From: Ilumatobacter sp.
Lineage (GTDB): Bacteria > Actinomycetota > Acidimicrobiia > Acidimicrobiales > Ilumatobacteraceae
Assembly: GCA_018666235.1 (NCBI GenBank)
Contig: JABJAB010000056.1
Coordinates: 1 to 36,318 of the forward strand
DNA length: 36,318 bases
Direction of reading: 5' to 3'
The notes under the pieces were generated by a model that made no database searches, was not told where the DNA came from, and saw only the letters and a program-made list of their open reading frames with translations. This document shows positions 1 to 7,488 of the stretch, piece after piece (the stretch's first letter is position 1; the number at the start of each line of letters is the position of its first letter). Position numbers and translations under genes: made by a program.

Positions 1-74
1 AACACGGAAGTTAAGCCTGTCAGCGCCGATGGTACTTGGAGAGAGATCTCCTGGGAGAGTAGGACGTCGCCCGA
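1..74 (+). rRNA. rrf: 5S ribosomal RNA, 3' part (truncated by window edge)
   Basis: The first bases match the conserved inner and 3' portion of bacterial 5S rRNA: the GGAAGTTAAGCC segment, GCGCCGATGGTACT, and the closing GGGAGAGTAGGACG(T/C)CGCC. The 5' part lies outside the window. The 3' end is placed near 74 because the conserved sequence stops there and a terminator hairpin follows. The 16S and 23S genes would be expected to the left. The exact mature end is uncertain by a few bases. Confidence 0.93.
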
Positions 75-88
75 TTACTTACGAAAAA

Positions 89-124
89 CGCATCATCCGG
101 ATTTTGCCGGTGGTGCGCTTTTTT
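89..124 (+). terminator. Rho-independent terminator after 5S rRNA
   Basis: A GC-rich stem pairs CGCATCATCCGG (89-100) with CCGGTGGTGCG (107-117), allowing G-U pairs and one bulge, around the short loop ATTTTG. It is followed by CTTTTTT (118-124). It sits directly downstream of the 5S rRNA and is the natural end of the rRNA operon. Confidence 0.85.
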
Positions 125-174
125 CGTTTTCACCCCAAATCACCCCAACCAACACGAATGGGTGTGGGCGGACG

Positions 175-180
175 TAGCAT
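175..180 (+). promoter_or_regulatory. Candidate -10 element, TPR gene (leaderless type)
   Basis: TAGCAT lies 8 nt before the ATG at 189. There is no Shine-Dalgarno sequence between them, so transcription probably begins at or next to the start codon. This favours the ATG at 189 over the upstream in-frame GTG at 162, which lies before the element. Confidence 0.45.
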
Positions 181-188
181 GTTCGGCC

Positions 189-1259
189 ATGCCTGGTGAC
201 CGATCCTCAAGTTCTTCGCGCCGCAACGACGGCGGTCGCCGCGACGGCAAGCCCGGTTCTGGAGGCGGCAAGCCTGGTTCTGGGGGTTCTTCCGGTGGTG
301 CGCGGAGCGGCGGCAGCCGTGATGACCGCGGCGCAAATGATCGCGGTGCAAATCGCTCCGACCGACGTGGCGGCAAGGGCTCCGGTCGCGACGATCGGTT
401 CAAACAGGATCGCCCGCAGTTGACCGAGGCCGACCGCCGGTCGATGGACGTGAAGCGTCGACGTGGCCCCAAGCCAGAAGTCGACCCTGCGGTGGCGAAG
501 GAACAAGAACGCGCCAAGATCGAGGCACGTACGACCGAGCAGTGGATCGATCAGGGCTCGGTTCGTGGTGCAGCCAAAGCGGCAACACAGCGGGCGGGCT
601 CTCCCGACCGAGCGTCGCGTGACGCGCCCGAACTCGACCCCGAAATTGCCGCGCAGCTCAACGACGCGCTGGGTGCCCAACGTGGTGCCAGGTTGTCCGA
701 ACGACTGGCACAGGCGAGCGAAGCACTCGATCGCGAGCGTTTCGACGAAGCCAAACGGATCGCGACCTCCATCGCCAAAGAGGCGCCCGGCGTCGCTGCT
801 GCGCACGAAGTCGCCGGCCTGGCGAATTACCGCCTCGGCAGGTACAAGCAGGCGGCCGCTTCGCTGGAGATTGCGCACGACCTGCACGAGAACCAAGAGA
901 TCTTGCCGCCGCTCGCAGACTGCTACCGGGCGCTTGAGCGCTGGTCGGCAGTCGAGCGCGTGTGGTTGCTCATCCGTGAATCATCACCGCGCCACGACAT
1001 TCTGGCCGAGGGCCGGATCGTCGCCGCTGGCGCACTTGCGGACCGTGGCGACCTCCCGGCTGCAATCGAGACGATGATGCCAGCGACAAAGAACACCAAG
1101 TCGGTCAAGGAGCACCATCTCCGCCAGTGGTACGTGCTGGCCGACTTCTACGACCGACTGAACGACCCGATCAAGGCGCGCCGCTGGTTTGCGACAATTG
1201 CTGAAATTGACCCCGATTACGTCGACGTGCAGACCCGCTTGCGCCATATCGGGCGCTGA
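189..1259 (+). CDS. TPR-repeat protein with Gly/Arg/Ser-rich disordered N-terminus
   Basis: The product is 356 aa from ATG 189. Residues about 1-75 are low complexity, with repeated GKPGSGG, DRGAN and SDRRGGKGSGRDDR-like units rich in G, R, S and D, and are surely disordered and basic. A charged linker follows. From about residue 150 the protein becomes helical, with TPR-like pairs (for example ALDRERFDEAKRIATSIA, NYRLGRYKQAAASLEIA, ADFYDRLNDPIKARRWFA). No catalytic motif is visible. TPR arrays usually mediate protein-protein contacts and RGG-like tails often bind RNA, so an RNA- or ribosome-linked scaffold is possible, which is inference. An in-frame GTG at 162 would add nine residues. It is the first gene after the rRNA operon and lies 32 bp before the Nudix gene. 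Confidence 0.8.
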   Translation: MPGDRSSSSSRRNDGGRRDGKPGSGGGKPGSGGSSGGARSGGSRDDRGANDRGANRSDRRGGKGSGRDDRFKQDRPQLTEADRRSMDVKRRRGPKPEVDPAVAKEQERAKIEARTTEQWIDQGSVRGAAKAATQRAGSPDRASRDAPELDPEIAAQLNDALGAQRGARLSERLAQASEALDRERFDEAKRIATSIAKEAPGVAAAHEVAGLANYRLGRYKQAAASLEIAHDLHENQEILPPLADCYRALERWSAVERVWLLIRESSPRHDILAEGRIVAAGALADRGDLPAAIETMMPATKNTKSVKEHHLRQWYVLADFYDRLNDPIKARRWFATIAEIDPDYVDVQTRLRHIGR

Positions 1260-1276
1260 CGATCAGGGCCGCGCAG

Positions 1277-1282
1277 TACGAT
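1277..1282 (+). promoter_or_regulatory. Candidate -10 element, Nudix gene
   Basis: TACGAT lies 9 nt before the ATG at 1292, in the 32-bp gap after the TPR gene. It fits the TAnnnT-start spacing seen across the window and suggests a near-leaderless transcript covering the Nudix-rarA operon. Confidence 0.4.
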
Positions 1283-1291
1283 GCACTTCTG

Positions 1292-1729
1292 ATGGGGAGT
1301 CTGCAATTCCGAGCTGGAACTGTCGCGGTGGTGTCGAATTCGAAGGGTCGCGTCCTGGCATTTCAGCGCACCGATTTTCCCGGCCAATGGCAATTGCCCC
1401 AGGGCGGCATCGACGTTGGTGAGTCGCCGGTCGAGGGTGCCTGGCGAGAGTTGGAAGAGGAAACGGGGCTCGGCCCCACAGACGTCCGCCTCGTCGACGA
1501 ATATCCCGACTGGACGGTGTACGAGTGGCCTGATGGCGTCAAACGAGGGGCACGTTTAGGGCAGGCGCAACGGTGGTTCTTTTTTGAGGCTCGCAACGAC
1601 GAGGTTGAGCCGACCCCTGACGGTGACGAGTTCGACGACTGGAAGTGGGTGAAGGTGCCGTGGCTGGTCGACCAGGTGGTCGAGTTCCGCAAGCCTTCGT
1701 ACCAGCGCGTGCTCGGTGCACGTTCATGA
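1292..1729 (+). CDS. Nudix hydrolase, RppH-like
   Basis: This 145-aa protein carries a perfect Nudix box at residues 38-60 (G-x5-E-x7-REL-x-EE-x-GL), which binds the divalent metal and catalyses nucleoside-diphosphate-X hydrolysis. The preceding FPGQWQLPQGGID segment resembles RppH and diadenosine-polyphosphate hydrolases, where it positions the phosphate chain. Removal of pyrophosphate from RNA 5' ends, or hydrolysis of ApnA, is therefore the best guess; sequence alone does not fix the substrate. Its TGA overlaps the ATG of rarA (ATGA), so the two are translationally coupled. Confidence 0.88.
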   Translation: MGSLQFRAGTVAVVSNSKGRVLAFQRTDFPGQWQLPQGGIDVGESPVEGAWRELEEETGLGPTDVRLVDEYPDWTVYEWPDGVKRGARLGQAQRWFFFEARNDEVEPTPDGDEFDDWKWVKVPWLVDQVVEFRKPSYQRVLGARS

Positions 1730-3030
1730 CCGACCTGTTCGCAGCGGCTGCCGAGGAGACTCGCCGTGCTCGAGCGCCGCTAGCGGCCCGGCTTCGGCCC
1801 AAATCGATTGACGATGTCGTCGGCCAGGAGCACCTGGTCGGCCCGGGTCGTCCGCTGCGTTGCCTGGTCGAAAGCGACCGCTTGAGCTCAGCGCTGTTGT
1901 GGGGTCCGCCGGGCACGGGTAAGACCACGCTTGCTCTGGCCGTTGCGGGCTCGACAGCGCGTGCCTTCGAGCAACTCTCCGCCGTAACCGCCGGCGTGAA
2001 GGATGTGCGTGAAACCATCGAGCGTGCTCGCCAACGTTTGGGAGAACGTGGCCAAGGCACCATCTTGTTTCTCGATGAGATTCATCGTTTCTCGAAGGCC
2101 CAGCAGGACGCTCTCCTGCCGGCGGTGGAGGACGGCACCCTCACCTTGATTGGCGCAACGACCGAGAACCCGTTCTTCGAGGTCAACGCTCCGCTGCGCA
2201 GTCGTTCGACGCTTTTTCGCCTCGAACCGCTCGATCGTCCAGCTATCGAGCAGCTCGTGGCGCGAGGTCTCGAAGCCGAGGCGACGACGGCTGACGCCGA
2301 TGCCCTCGAGCTACTCGTCGATCGGGCAGGCGGAGACGGTCGCCAGGTGTTGACCTCGCTCGACGTTGCATGTGCGTTGTCGGATTACACCCATGTCGTG
2401 CTCGCTCACGTCGAAGCAGCACTCGGGACCAGCGCGTTGCGCTACGGACGTGATGACCACTACGACGTCGTGAGCGCCTTCATCAAGTCGATGCGGGGGA
2501 GCGACCCCGATGCTGCGGTGTATTGGCTGGCGCGCATGCTCGAAGCAGGCGAGGACGCCCGATTCATCGCTCGGCGCATGGTCATTTTCGCCAGCGAAGA
2601 CGTGGGGCTGGCCGACAGCCGAGGGCTGGATGTGGCAGTGGCAGCAGCCCACGCGCTCGAGCACGTCGGGTTGCCCGAAGCGCAGCTCAACTTGGCTCAG
2701 GCGGCGATCTACCTGGCCGCCGCCCCGAAGAGTAACCGAGCGGCGCTCGCGATTTGGAATGCACGTGCGGCTGTTCGCGACGGGGCGACAGGTGAAGTGC
2801 CTCCCCATCTTCGTGATAGCCACTATCAGGGTGCAGCAGCGCTGGGCCACGGAGTCGGGTACGAGTATCCTCACGACAGTCCAACTGGCTGGGTCGATCA
2901 GGAATACCTGCCCGAAGCCCAGCGCGGGCAGCGCTGGTACGAACCGAGCCAGCACGGCGAGGAACAAGAGATAGAGCAGCGAATGGCCACACGTACAACT
3001 GAGCAGTCTCCACATGGAGCATCAACATGA
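1726..3030 (+). CDS. rarA: Replication-associated recombination protein A (RarA/MgsA, AAA+ ATPase)
   Basis: A 434-aa clamp-loader-like AAA+ ATPase that acts at stalled replication forks. RPKSIDDVVGQEHLVGPGRPL near the N-terminus is the family signature. Walker A GPPGTGKT is at residues 60-67, Walker B LFLDE ends near 118, and sensor-1 GATTENP follows. The C-terminal half has the RarA tetramerisation domain (SEDVGLADSRGL, YLPEAQRGQRWYEP). Start ATG 1726 gives the usual family length and overlaps the Nudix stop. The frame extends upstream to 1645 only as a shadow of the Nudix gene. In many actinobacteria rarA is followed by a DUF948 protein, a second small protein and alaS. Here the first two are present but alaS is not. 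Confidence 0.96.
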   Translation: MTDLFAAAAEETRRARAPLAARLRPKSIDDVVGQEHLVGPGRPLRCLVESDRLSSALLWGPPGTGKTTLALAVAGSTARAFEQLSAVTAGVKDVRETIERARQRLGERGQGTILFLDEIHRFSKAQQDALLPAVEDGTLTLIGATTENPFFEVNAPLRSRSTLFRLEPLDRPAIEQLVARGLEAEATTADADALELLVDRAGGDGRQVLTSLDVACALSDYTHVVLAHVEAALGTSALRYGRDDHYDVVSAFIKSMRGSDPDAAVYWLARMLEAGEDARFIARRMVIFASEDVGLADSRGLDVAVAAAHALEHVGLPEAQLNLAQAAIYLAAAPKSNRAALAIWNARAAVRDGATGEVPPHLRDSHYQGAAALGHGVGYEYPHDSPTGWVDQEYLPEAQRGQRWYEPSQHGEEQEIEQRMATRTTEQSPHGAST

Positions 3031-3500
3031 GCGCGGGCGACCTGGTGGTGGTGATCGCGGCGTTTGTCCTCATCTGCGGGTTCACGGCATTGATCGTCGT
3101 CCTGCTGCGGGTCCATGACACACTGCGCGATTTGCGTGAAGACGTCGTCGACCTGCGCGCCGAGACCACACCGCTCCTCCTCGAGATGCGGAGCACCACC
3201 GATGCGGCACGGTTGACCGTCGATGAGGCACGCAACGACCTTGAGCGGTTTGACAAGGTGCTCGGTTCCGCCGAAGCGATCGGCGATGCCGTCGGTAGCC
3301 GAGTGGCCCGCACGGCGTTCTCGTCGCCGGCGATCAAGGCTGCAGGGCTGGCCAAGGGAACGTCTCGAGCCTGGAGCCGTTTGCGCGGCAAGCCAATTGA
3401 GCGGTCGCTCATCGGACCGGACCCCAGCACAGCAGGAAACGTGATCGATGTGCGCAATCGCGGCGAACAGGCCCCAGAACGACGGAGACGACGAGCATGA
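3027..3500 (+). CDS. DUF948-type membrane-anchored coiled-coil protein
   Basis: A 157-aa protein with one N-terminal membrane helix at about residues 5-27, then an amphipathic heptad-like stretch (about 28-85: RVHDTLRDLREDVVDLRAETTP and following) typical of DUF948. The basic C-terminus includes the tail PERRRRRA. Its function is unknown in the family. The ATG overlaps the rarA stop (ATGA), and its own stop overlaps the next gene, so the three are one operon. The position after rarA is conserved in actinobacteria. Confidence 0.8.
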   Translation: MSAGDLVVVIAAFVLICGFTALIVVLLRVHDTLRDLREDVVDLRAETTPLLLEMRSTTDAARLTVDEARNDLERFDKVLGSAEAIGDAVGSRVARTAFSSPAIKAAGLAKGTSRAWSRLRGKPIERSLIGPDPSTAGNVIDVRNRGEQAPERRRRRA

Positions 3501-3835
3501 TGAAGCGAGTGACGTGGTTCGTCGGTGGCGTGGCCGCCGGCGTGGCCGGTGCCGGCTACGCGAAAACGAAGGTCAAGGAAGCAGCCTCGAATGTCGCACC
3601 CGCACAGGTGGCGAAGTCAGCGGTGACCAAGGCCAGAGCAAAGACACGCGACATCGCTGACGCGGTTCGTGAAGGGCGAGCGGTGATGAACCAGCATGAG
3701 GACGAACTCCATGCAAAACGCGAAGGCCGGCTCGAATCGCTCGAAGATCACGTGGAGCCGGGCGACAAGGTCTTCGTCGACGGTCAACCCGTCGACAGTG
3801 GCCGAGTCATCGTGATGCGTCAACGAGGCCGCTGA
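3497..3835 (+). CDS. Small membrane-associated hypothetical protein (DUF6167-like position)
   Basis: A 112-aa protein with a short glycine/alanine-rich hydrophobic segment near the N-terminus (residues about 6-22, with GxxxG spacing), followed by a long lysine/alanine-rich helix (about 23-60) and a charged tail. In other actinobacteria a small protein of this kind, often labelled DUF6167, sits between the DUF948 gene and alaS. I base the comparison on position and general shape and have not done an alignment. The start ATG overlaps the upstream stop (ATGA). The next gene, glcD, begins 5 nt after its stop. Confidence 0.7.
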   Translation: MMKRVTWFVGGVAAGVAGAGYAKTKVKEAASNVAPAQVAKSAVTKARAKTRDIADAVREGRAVMNQHEDELHAKREGRLESLEDHVEPGDKVFVDGQPVDSGRVIVMRQRGR

Positions 3836-3840
3836 GCGCT

Positions 3841-5286
3841 GTGACGGTGATCGACACGGCAATCGACCTTGATGCCGTCGCGCGGGCGCTGCGCACGCGG
3901 CTCCGCCACGATCAGGTCAGGGATTCGCCGACATTGCGCAACCTCTACCGTCACGACGCGTCGAACATGACTGGTAGCGCCGGCATCGTCTGCTTTGCCG
4001 AGTCGACCGAAGACGTGCAGGCGTGCGTCCAGGTGGCAGCTGACATGGGGGTTCCGTTCATGGCCCGCGGGTCCGGAACCGGGCTCGCTGGCGGGGCGGT
4101 GCCGCCTCCAGACGCCATTGTCATCTCGACCACGAAGATGAACAAGATTCTTTCGGTCGACGAAGTAAATCGCATTGCTTGGGTCGAGCCCGGCGTGCTC
4201 AACCTCGATTTATCCAAACAGATCGCCCATCTCGGCGTGCACTTCGCGCCTGATCCGAGCAGCCAGCAGACCTGTTCGATCGGTGGCAACGTCGCCAACA
4301 ATTCAGGTGGGCCGCACTGTCTTGCCGACGGTGTCACCAACGCACACATCCACGGCATGGAAGTCGTGCTGCCCGACGGGTCGATCAGCGTTCTCGGTGG
4401 CGAAGAGCCTGAGCCCGACGGACTGGATCTGCGCGGCGTCTTCGTCGGCAGCGAGGGCATGTTCGGCGTCGCAACGAAGATCTGCGTCCGGTTGATGCAG
4501 AACCCGCCAGACGTGGCAACGATGCTGATGGACTTCGGGTCGGTCGCCGAGGGGGCCAACCTGGTCAGCGACATCATTGCGTCGGGCATCGTGCCCGCTG
4601 CGGTCGAGATGATGGACCAGCTGTGTTTGATCGCGGTCGAGGAGTTCATCCACGCTGGGCTGCCTGTTGATCAGGCTGCCGCACTACTGATCGAAGTCGT
4701 TGGACCGCCTGCAGGGGTTGCGGCGGACGTGGAGCGCATCTTCGAGCTTGCGTCCGCACGAGGCGTCGGCACGATTCGAGTGGCCGCAGATGACGAGGAA
4801 CGGGCGCTGCTGTGGAAAGGGCGGAAGTCGGCGTTCGGCGCCATCGCGAACATCATGCCCAACTACTACCTGCACGACACCGTGGTGCCGCGTCACAAGC
4901 TCGCAGAGGTGCTGGACCAAATCTACGAGATTGTCGAACGCCACGACTTGCGGGTGTTGAACGTGTTCCACGCCGGTGATGGCAACCTCCATCCGTTGAT
5001 TCTGTTTGACGGTTCAGTCGAAGGAGTGTCCGAACGTGTTCACGCCGCGGGCAGGGAAATCGTGAAGGCATCCGTCGATGCAGGCGGCGTGCTGAGCGGC
5101 GAACACGGCATTGGGCTTGAGAAGAGGGACCTCATGCCGCTGATGTTCTCCGAGACCGATCTCAGTGCGCAAGCCGATCTGCGTCGAGCGTTCGACCCGC
5201 AACTGATTTCGAACCCCGACAAGGTCTTGCCGAACCCTGCCACATGTGGCGAAATCCACAGTGCCCCGGAAGGCGCATGGATCTAA
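3841..5286 (+). CDS. glcD: FAD-linked oxidase, glycolate oxidase subunit GlcD-like
   Basis: A 481-aa flavoprotein from GTG 3841. The N-terminal half is a PCMH/VAO-type FAD-binding domain, with FMARGSGTGLAGGAVPPPD, CSIGGNVANNSGGPH and VGSEGMFGVAT. The C-terminal half is the FAD-oxidase C domain with FHAGDGNLHP and SGEHGIGLEKRD. This matches GlcD of the glycolate oxidase complex, which oxidises glycolate to glyoxylate and passes electrons through GlcF. D-lactate and related 2-hydroxy-acid dehydrogenases share the fold, so the substrate is not certain. The stop overlaps the glcE start by 10 nt, supporting coupled translation. glcF lies about 3 kb downstream at 9193. Confidence 0.92.
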   Translation: MTVIDTAIDLDAVARALRTRLRHDQVRDSPTLRNLYRHDASNMTGSAGIVCFAESTEDVQACVQVAADMGVPFMARGSGTGLAGGAVPPPDAIVISTTKMNKILSVDEVNRIAWVEPGVLNLDLSKQIAHLGVHFAPDPSSQQTCSIGGNVANNSGGPHCLADGVTNAHIHGMEVVLPDGSISVLGGEEPEPDGLDLRGVFVGSEGMFGVATKICVRLMQNPPDVATMLMDFGSVAEGANLVSDIIASGIVPAAVEMMDQLCLIAVEEFIHAGLPVDQAAALLIEVVGPPAGVAADVERIFELASARGVGTIRVAADDEERALLWKGRKSAFGAIANIMPNYYLHDTVVPRHKLAEVLDQIYEIVERHDLRVLNVFHAGDGNLHPLILFDGSVEGVSERVHAAGREIVKASVDAGGVLSGEHGIGLEKRDLMPLMFSETDLSAQADLRRAFDPQLISNPDKVLPNPATCGEIHSAPEGAWI

Positions 5287-6161
5287 CACTCGAGGACTTC
5301 GCGGCAGCAGTCGGCTCCACCGGTCCGGTTGCAATTGCCGGGCTCGGGACACGGTCGCGCCCGCTGTCGGATGTCCGAGTCGTCCACGCTCCAATCGGCA
5401 TCGAGTGGATCGAGCCCGCCGAGATGACGATTCGCTGCGGGGCAGGGACCCCAGTCGACGAGGTCGACGCGGCCCTCGCCGAACATGGACAGCAGGTCGC
5501 CGTGCACTCAGGGGGGACCGTCGGGGGCGCGCTGGCCGTCGGCCAGAGCGGGATTCGCCGGTTGGCTTACGGAGCGATGCGCGACGCGTTGCTGCAGGCC
5601 AACTACGTCAACGCTGCCGGCAAGCTCGTCAAAGCCGGCGGACCGACCGTGAAGAACGTCAGCGGATTCGATCTCTGTCGATTGTTGGTTGGGTCCCACG
5701 GAACGCTTGGGTTCATCGGTGACGTCATTCTTCGCACACGGCCGAAGGCGTCCTTCGAGCAATGGTTCACGTCCGATCGCGATCCGTGGGAACTGTTGAC
5801 CGGACTGTTCCGCCCGACGTCAGTGCTGTGGGACGGAGCGACGACCTGGGTTCTGCTCGAAGGTGATGATCGCGACGTGGCGGAGATGGCCGAACGGTTT
5901 TTACTGACGGCCGTTTCGAGCGGCCCGGAGCTCCCGACGGGCGGCCGTTGGTCGATGGCGCCATCGGAATTGGTATCGCTGCGGGTGGCCTCGCCAGGTT
6001 CGTTCGTCGCCGAGATCGGTGTCGGCGTGGTCCACCACACGCGCCCCCGGCCGGAGCGATCGCCTGATCCCGTTCAGGCCGATCTGCACGCACGGATCAA
6101 GCAGGAGTTCGATCCAACCGGTCGCCTGAACCCTGGTATCGACGCGCTGTCGGTCCGTTGA
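5277..6161 (+). CDS. glcE: FAD-binding glycolate oxidase subunit GlcE-like
   Basis: A 294-aa protein from ATG 5277. It has the truncated VAO-type FAD-binding fold seen in GlcE: SGGTVGGALAVGQSGIRRL, NAAGKLVKAGGPTVKNVSGF, LLVGSHGTLGFIGDVILRTRP. It lacks the large substrate domain of GlcD, as expected, and ends with FDPTGRLNPG, a common end of this subunit. It overlaps glcD by 10 nt. GlcE is required for assembly and activity of the GlcDEF complex. An in-frame upstream ATG at 5244 lies inside glcD and is less likely. Confidence 0.9.
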   Translation: MDLTLEDFAAAVGSTGPVAIAGLGTRSRPLSDVRVVHAPIGIEWIEPAEMTIRCGAGTPVDEVDAALAEHGQQVAVHSGGTVGGALAVGQSGIRRLAYGAMRDALLQANYVNAAGKLVKAGGPTVKNVSGFDLCRLLVGSHGTLGFIGDVILRTRPKASFEQWFTSDRDPWELLTGLFRPTSVLWDGATTWVLLEGDDRDVAEMAERFLLTAVSSGPELPTGGRWSMAPSELVSLRVASPGSFVAEIGVGVVHHTRPRPERSPDPVQADLHARIKQEFDPTGRLNPGIDALSVR

Positions 6162-6173
6162 GTCGAATCCGAC

Positions 6174-7061
6174 GTGCTGCGCCCGTTCGTCGATCGCCCG
6201 GTCGCTGATCTCGACGCCGCCGGGCTGGTGGCGTCCCAGGCGGCTGCGCATTGGGGACTCGATGAGCCCATCTTGCTGCGCGCCAGCATGAATGCGATCT
6301 ACCGGTCTGGCGACGTCGTGCTCCGCGTCAGCGCGCCGAGTGCACCAGCAGTTGCATCGATCGAACTCGCCGAGATGCTGCTCGATCGTGGGTTGGCTGT
6401 CACCCGTCCAATGCGTGCTGATGTCGTCGAGTCGAACGGGCTGAGCGCAACAGCGTGGGAGTATGTACCGAAGTCGAATGCTGCGATCGATTGGCAGTCC
6501 GTCGGGAAGTTGGTGCGGCGCACCCACGACATTGCTGTCGCTGACTTGCCTGCCAGGTATCCACTCCCACGCCCGATCGACTTCCCCTGGTGGGACTTCG
6601 CTGCGCTGCTCGACGATGTCGGTGCGGTACTCGACGAGTCGGCGCGAGCGGGGATCGTCGCAGCGATTCATCGTTGGCCGCATTGGACCGATGACGCTGG
6701 TTCGGTTGTCTGCCATGGCGACGTTCACCCAGGCAACGTGATCATGGCCGAGCGGGGACCCGTGCTGATCGACTGGGACCTCCTCTGCTGGGCGCCGCCT
6801 GGCTGGGATCACGCGCCGATGATGACCTGGCAGACACGGTGGGGTGGTGAAGCGTCCTGGTATGCCGGTTTCGCCGCCGGCTACGGGCGATCAATGGCCG
6901 GTGATCAGTCCGCCGAGGCCTTTGCAGAACTCCGCCTGGTTGCGGCGACCTTGATGCGACTGAAAGCAGCGATACGCAATGAGGCCGCCATGCCAGAGGC
7001 GCAGCGCCGGCTGGCGCACTGGCGCGGAGAATCCGACGCACCGATGTGGCAAGCCCAGTAG
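6174..7061 (+). CDS. APH-family phosphotransferase
   Basis: A 295-aa protein from GTG 6174. The catalytic core VCHGDVHPGNVI followed by VLIDWDLLCWAPPGWDHA is the Brenner motif plus the DFG-equivalent of aminoglycoside/choline-type kinases. The N-terminal lobe (ILLRASMNAIYRSGDVVLRVS) fits the nucleotide-binding sheet. Such proteins phosphorylate small molecules including aminoglycosides, macrolides, homoserine, choline and fructosamine. Nothing here identifies the substrate, and an antibiotic-resistance role should not be assumed. It starts 12 nt after glcE and is probably in the same transcript. Confidence 0.85.
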   Translation: MLRPFVDRPVADLDAAGLVASQAAAHWGLDEPILLRASMNAIYRSGDVVLRVSAPSAPAVASIELAEMLLDRGLAVTRPMRADVVESNGLSATAWEYVPKSNAAIDWQSVGKLVRRTHDIAVADLPARYPLPRPIDFPWWDFAALLDDVGAVLDESARAGIVAAIHRWPHWTDDAGSVVCHGDVHPGNVIMAERGPVLIDWDLLCWAPPGWDHAPMMTWQTRWGGEASWYAGFAAGYGRSMAGDQSAEAFAELRLVAATLMRLKAAIRNEAAMPEAQRRLAHWRGESDAPMWQAQ

Positions 7062-7082
7062 CGCCCGGTTGACTTGTCCACC

Positions 7083-7457
7083 ATGTCAAGCGGCAGCACA
7101 TCTGACCTGCGTGTGGCGGAATCACCGACGGGAGCGGGCCGCGGCGTGTTTGCCCGTCGGGTCATCACAGCCGGTGAGGAGATCGAACGGTGCCCCATGC
7201 TCATCGTCGATGGCGAGCGGGCCGAGGCGCTGTCGCTGGGAGCCGACGGATATGTGTTCGGCTGGGGAACTGAATCCACCGCGCTGGCATTGGGTTATGG
7301 ATCGCTCTACAACCACAGCTACGCCCCGAACGCCGAGACCCTCGAAACTCAACATGAGCTGGTGATCACGGCATTGCGGACCATTCGCGAGGGTGATGAG
7401 ATCTTCATCAACTACATGGGGACTGCTCAAGAAGGCGTCTGGTTCGACCTGCTCTAG
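7083..7457 (+). CDS. Small stand-alone SET-domain protein
   Basis: A 124-aa protein from ATG 7083; a TTG at 7074 is possible. It is almost only a SET core: TGAGRGVFARRVITAGEEIE (N-terminal SET strand), GYGSLYNHSYAPNAE (the NHS/C catalytic and SAM-binding signature), and IREGDEIFINYMG (the C-terminal SET motif). No pre-SET or post-SET cysteines are visible. SET proteins transfer methyl groups from SAM to lysine. The bacterial targets of short versions like this are mostly unknown. It follows the APH-like kinase by 21 nt on the same strand and converges with the phyH remnant. Confidence 0.85.
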   Translation: MSSGSTSDLRVAESPTGAGRGVFARRVITAGEEIERCPMLIVDGERAEALSLGADGYVFGWGTESTALALGYGSLYNHSYAPNAETLETQHELVITALRTIREGDEIFINYMGTAQEGVWFDLL

Positions 7458-7488
7458 AGCCTGAGGGCCAAGAGTTGGCGCATGGTTG

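Noticed and set aside
6174..7061. Antibiotic-resistance aminoglycoside phosphotransferase
   Set aside because: Only the generic kinase motifs are present. The context is metabolic and no mobile element flanks it.
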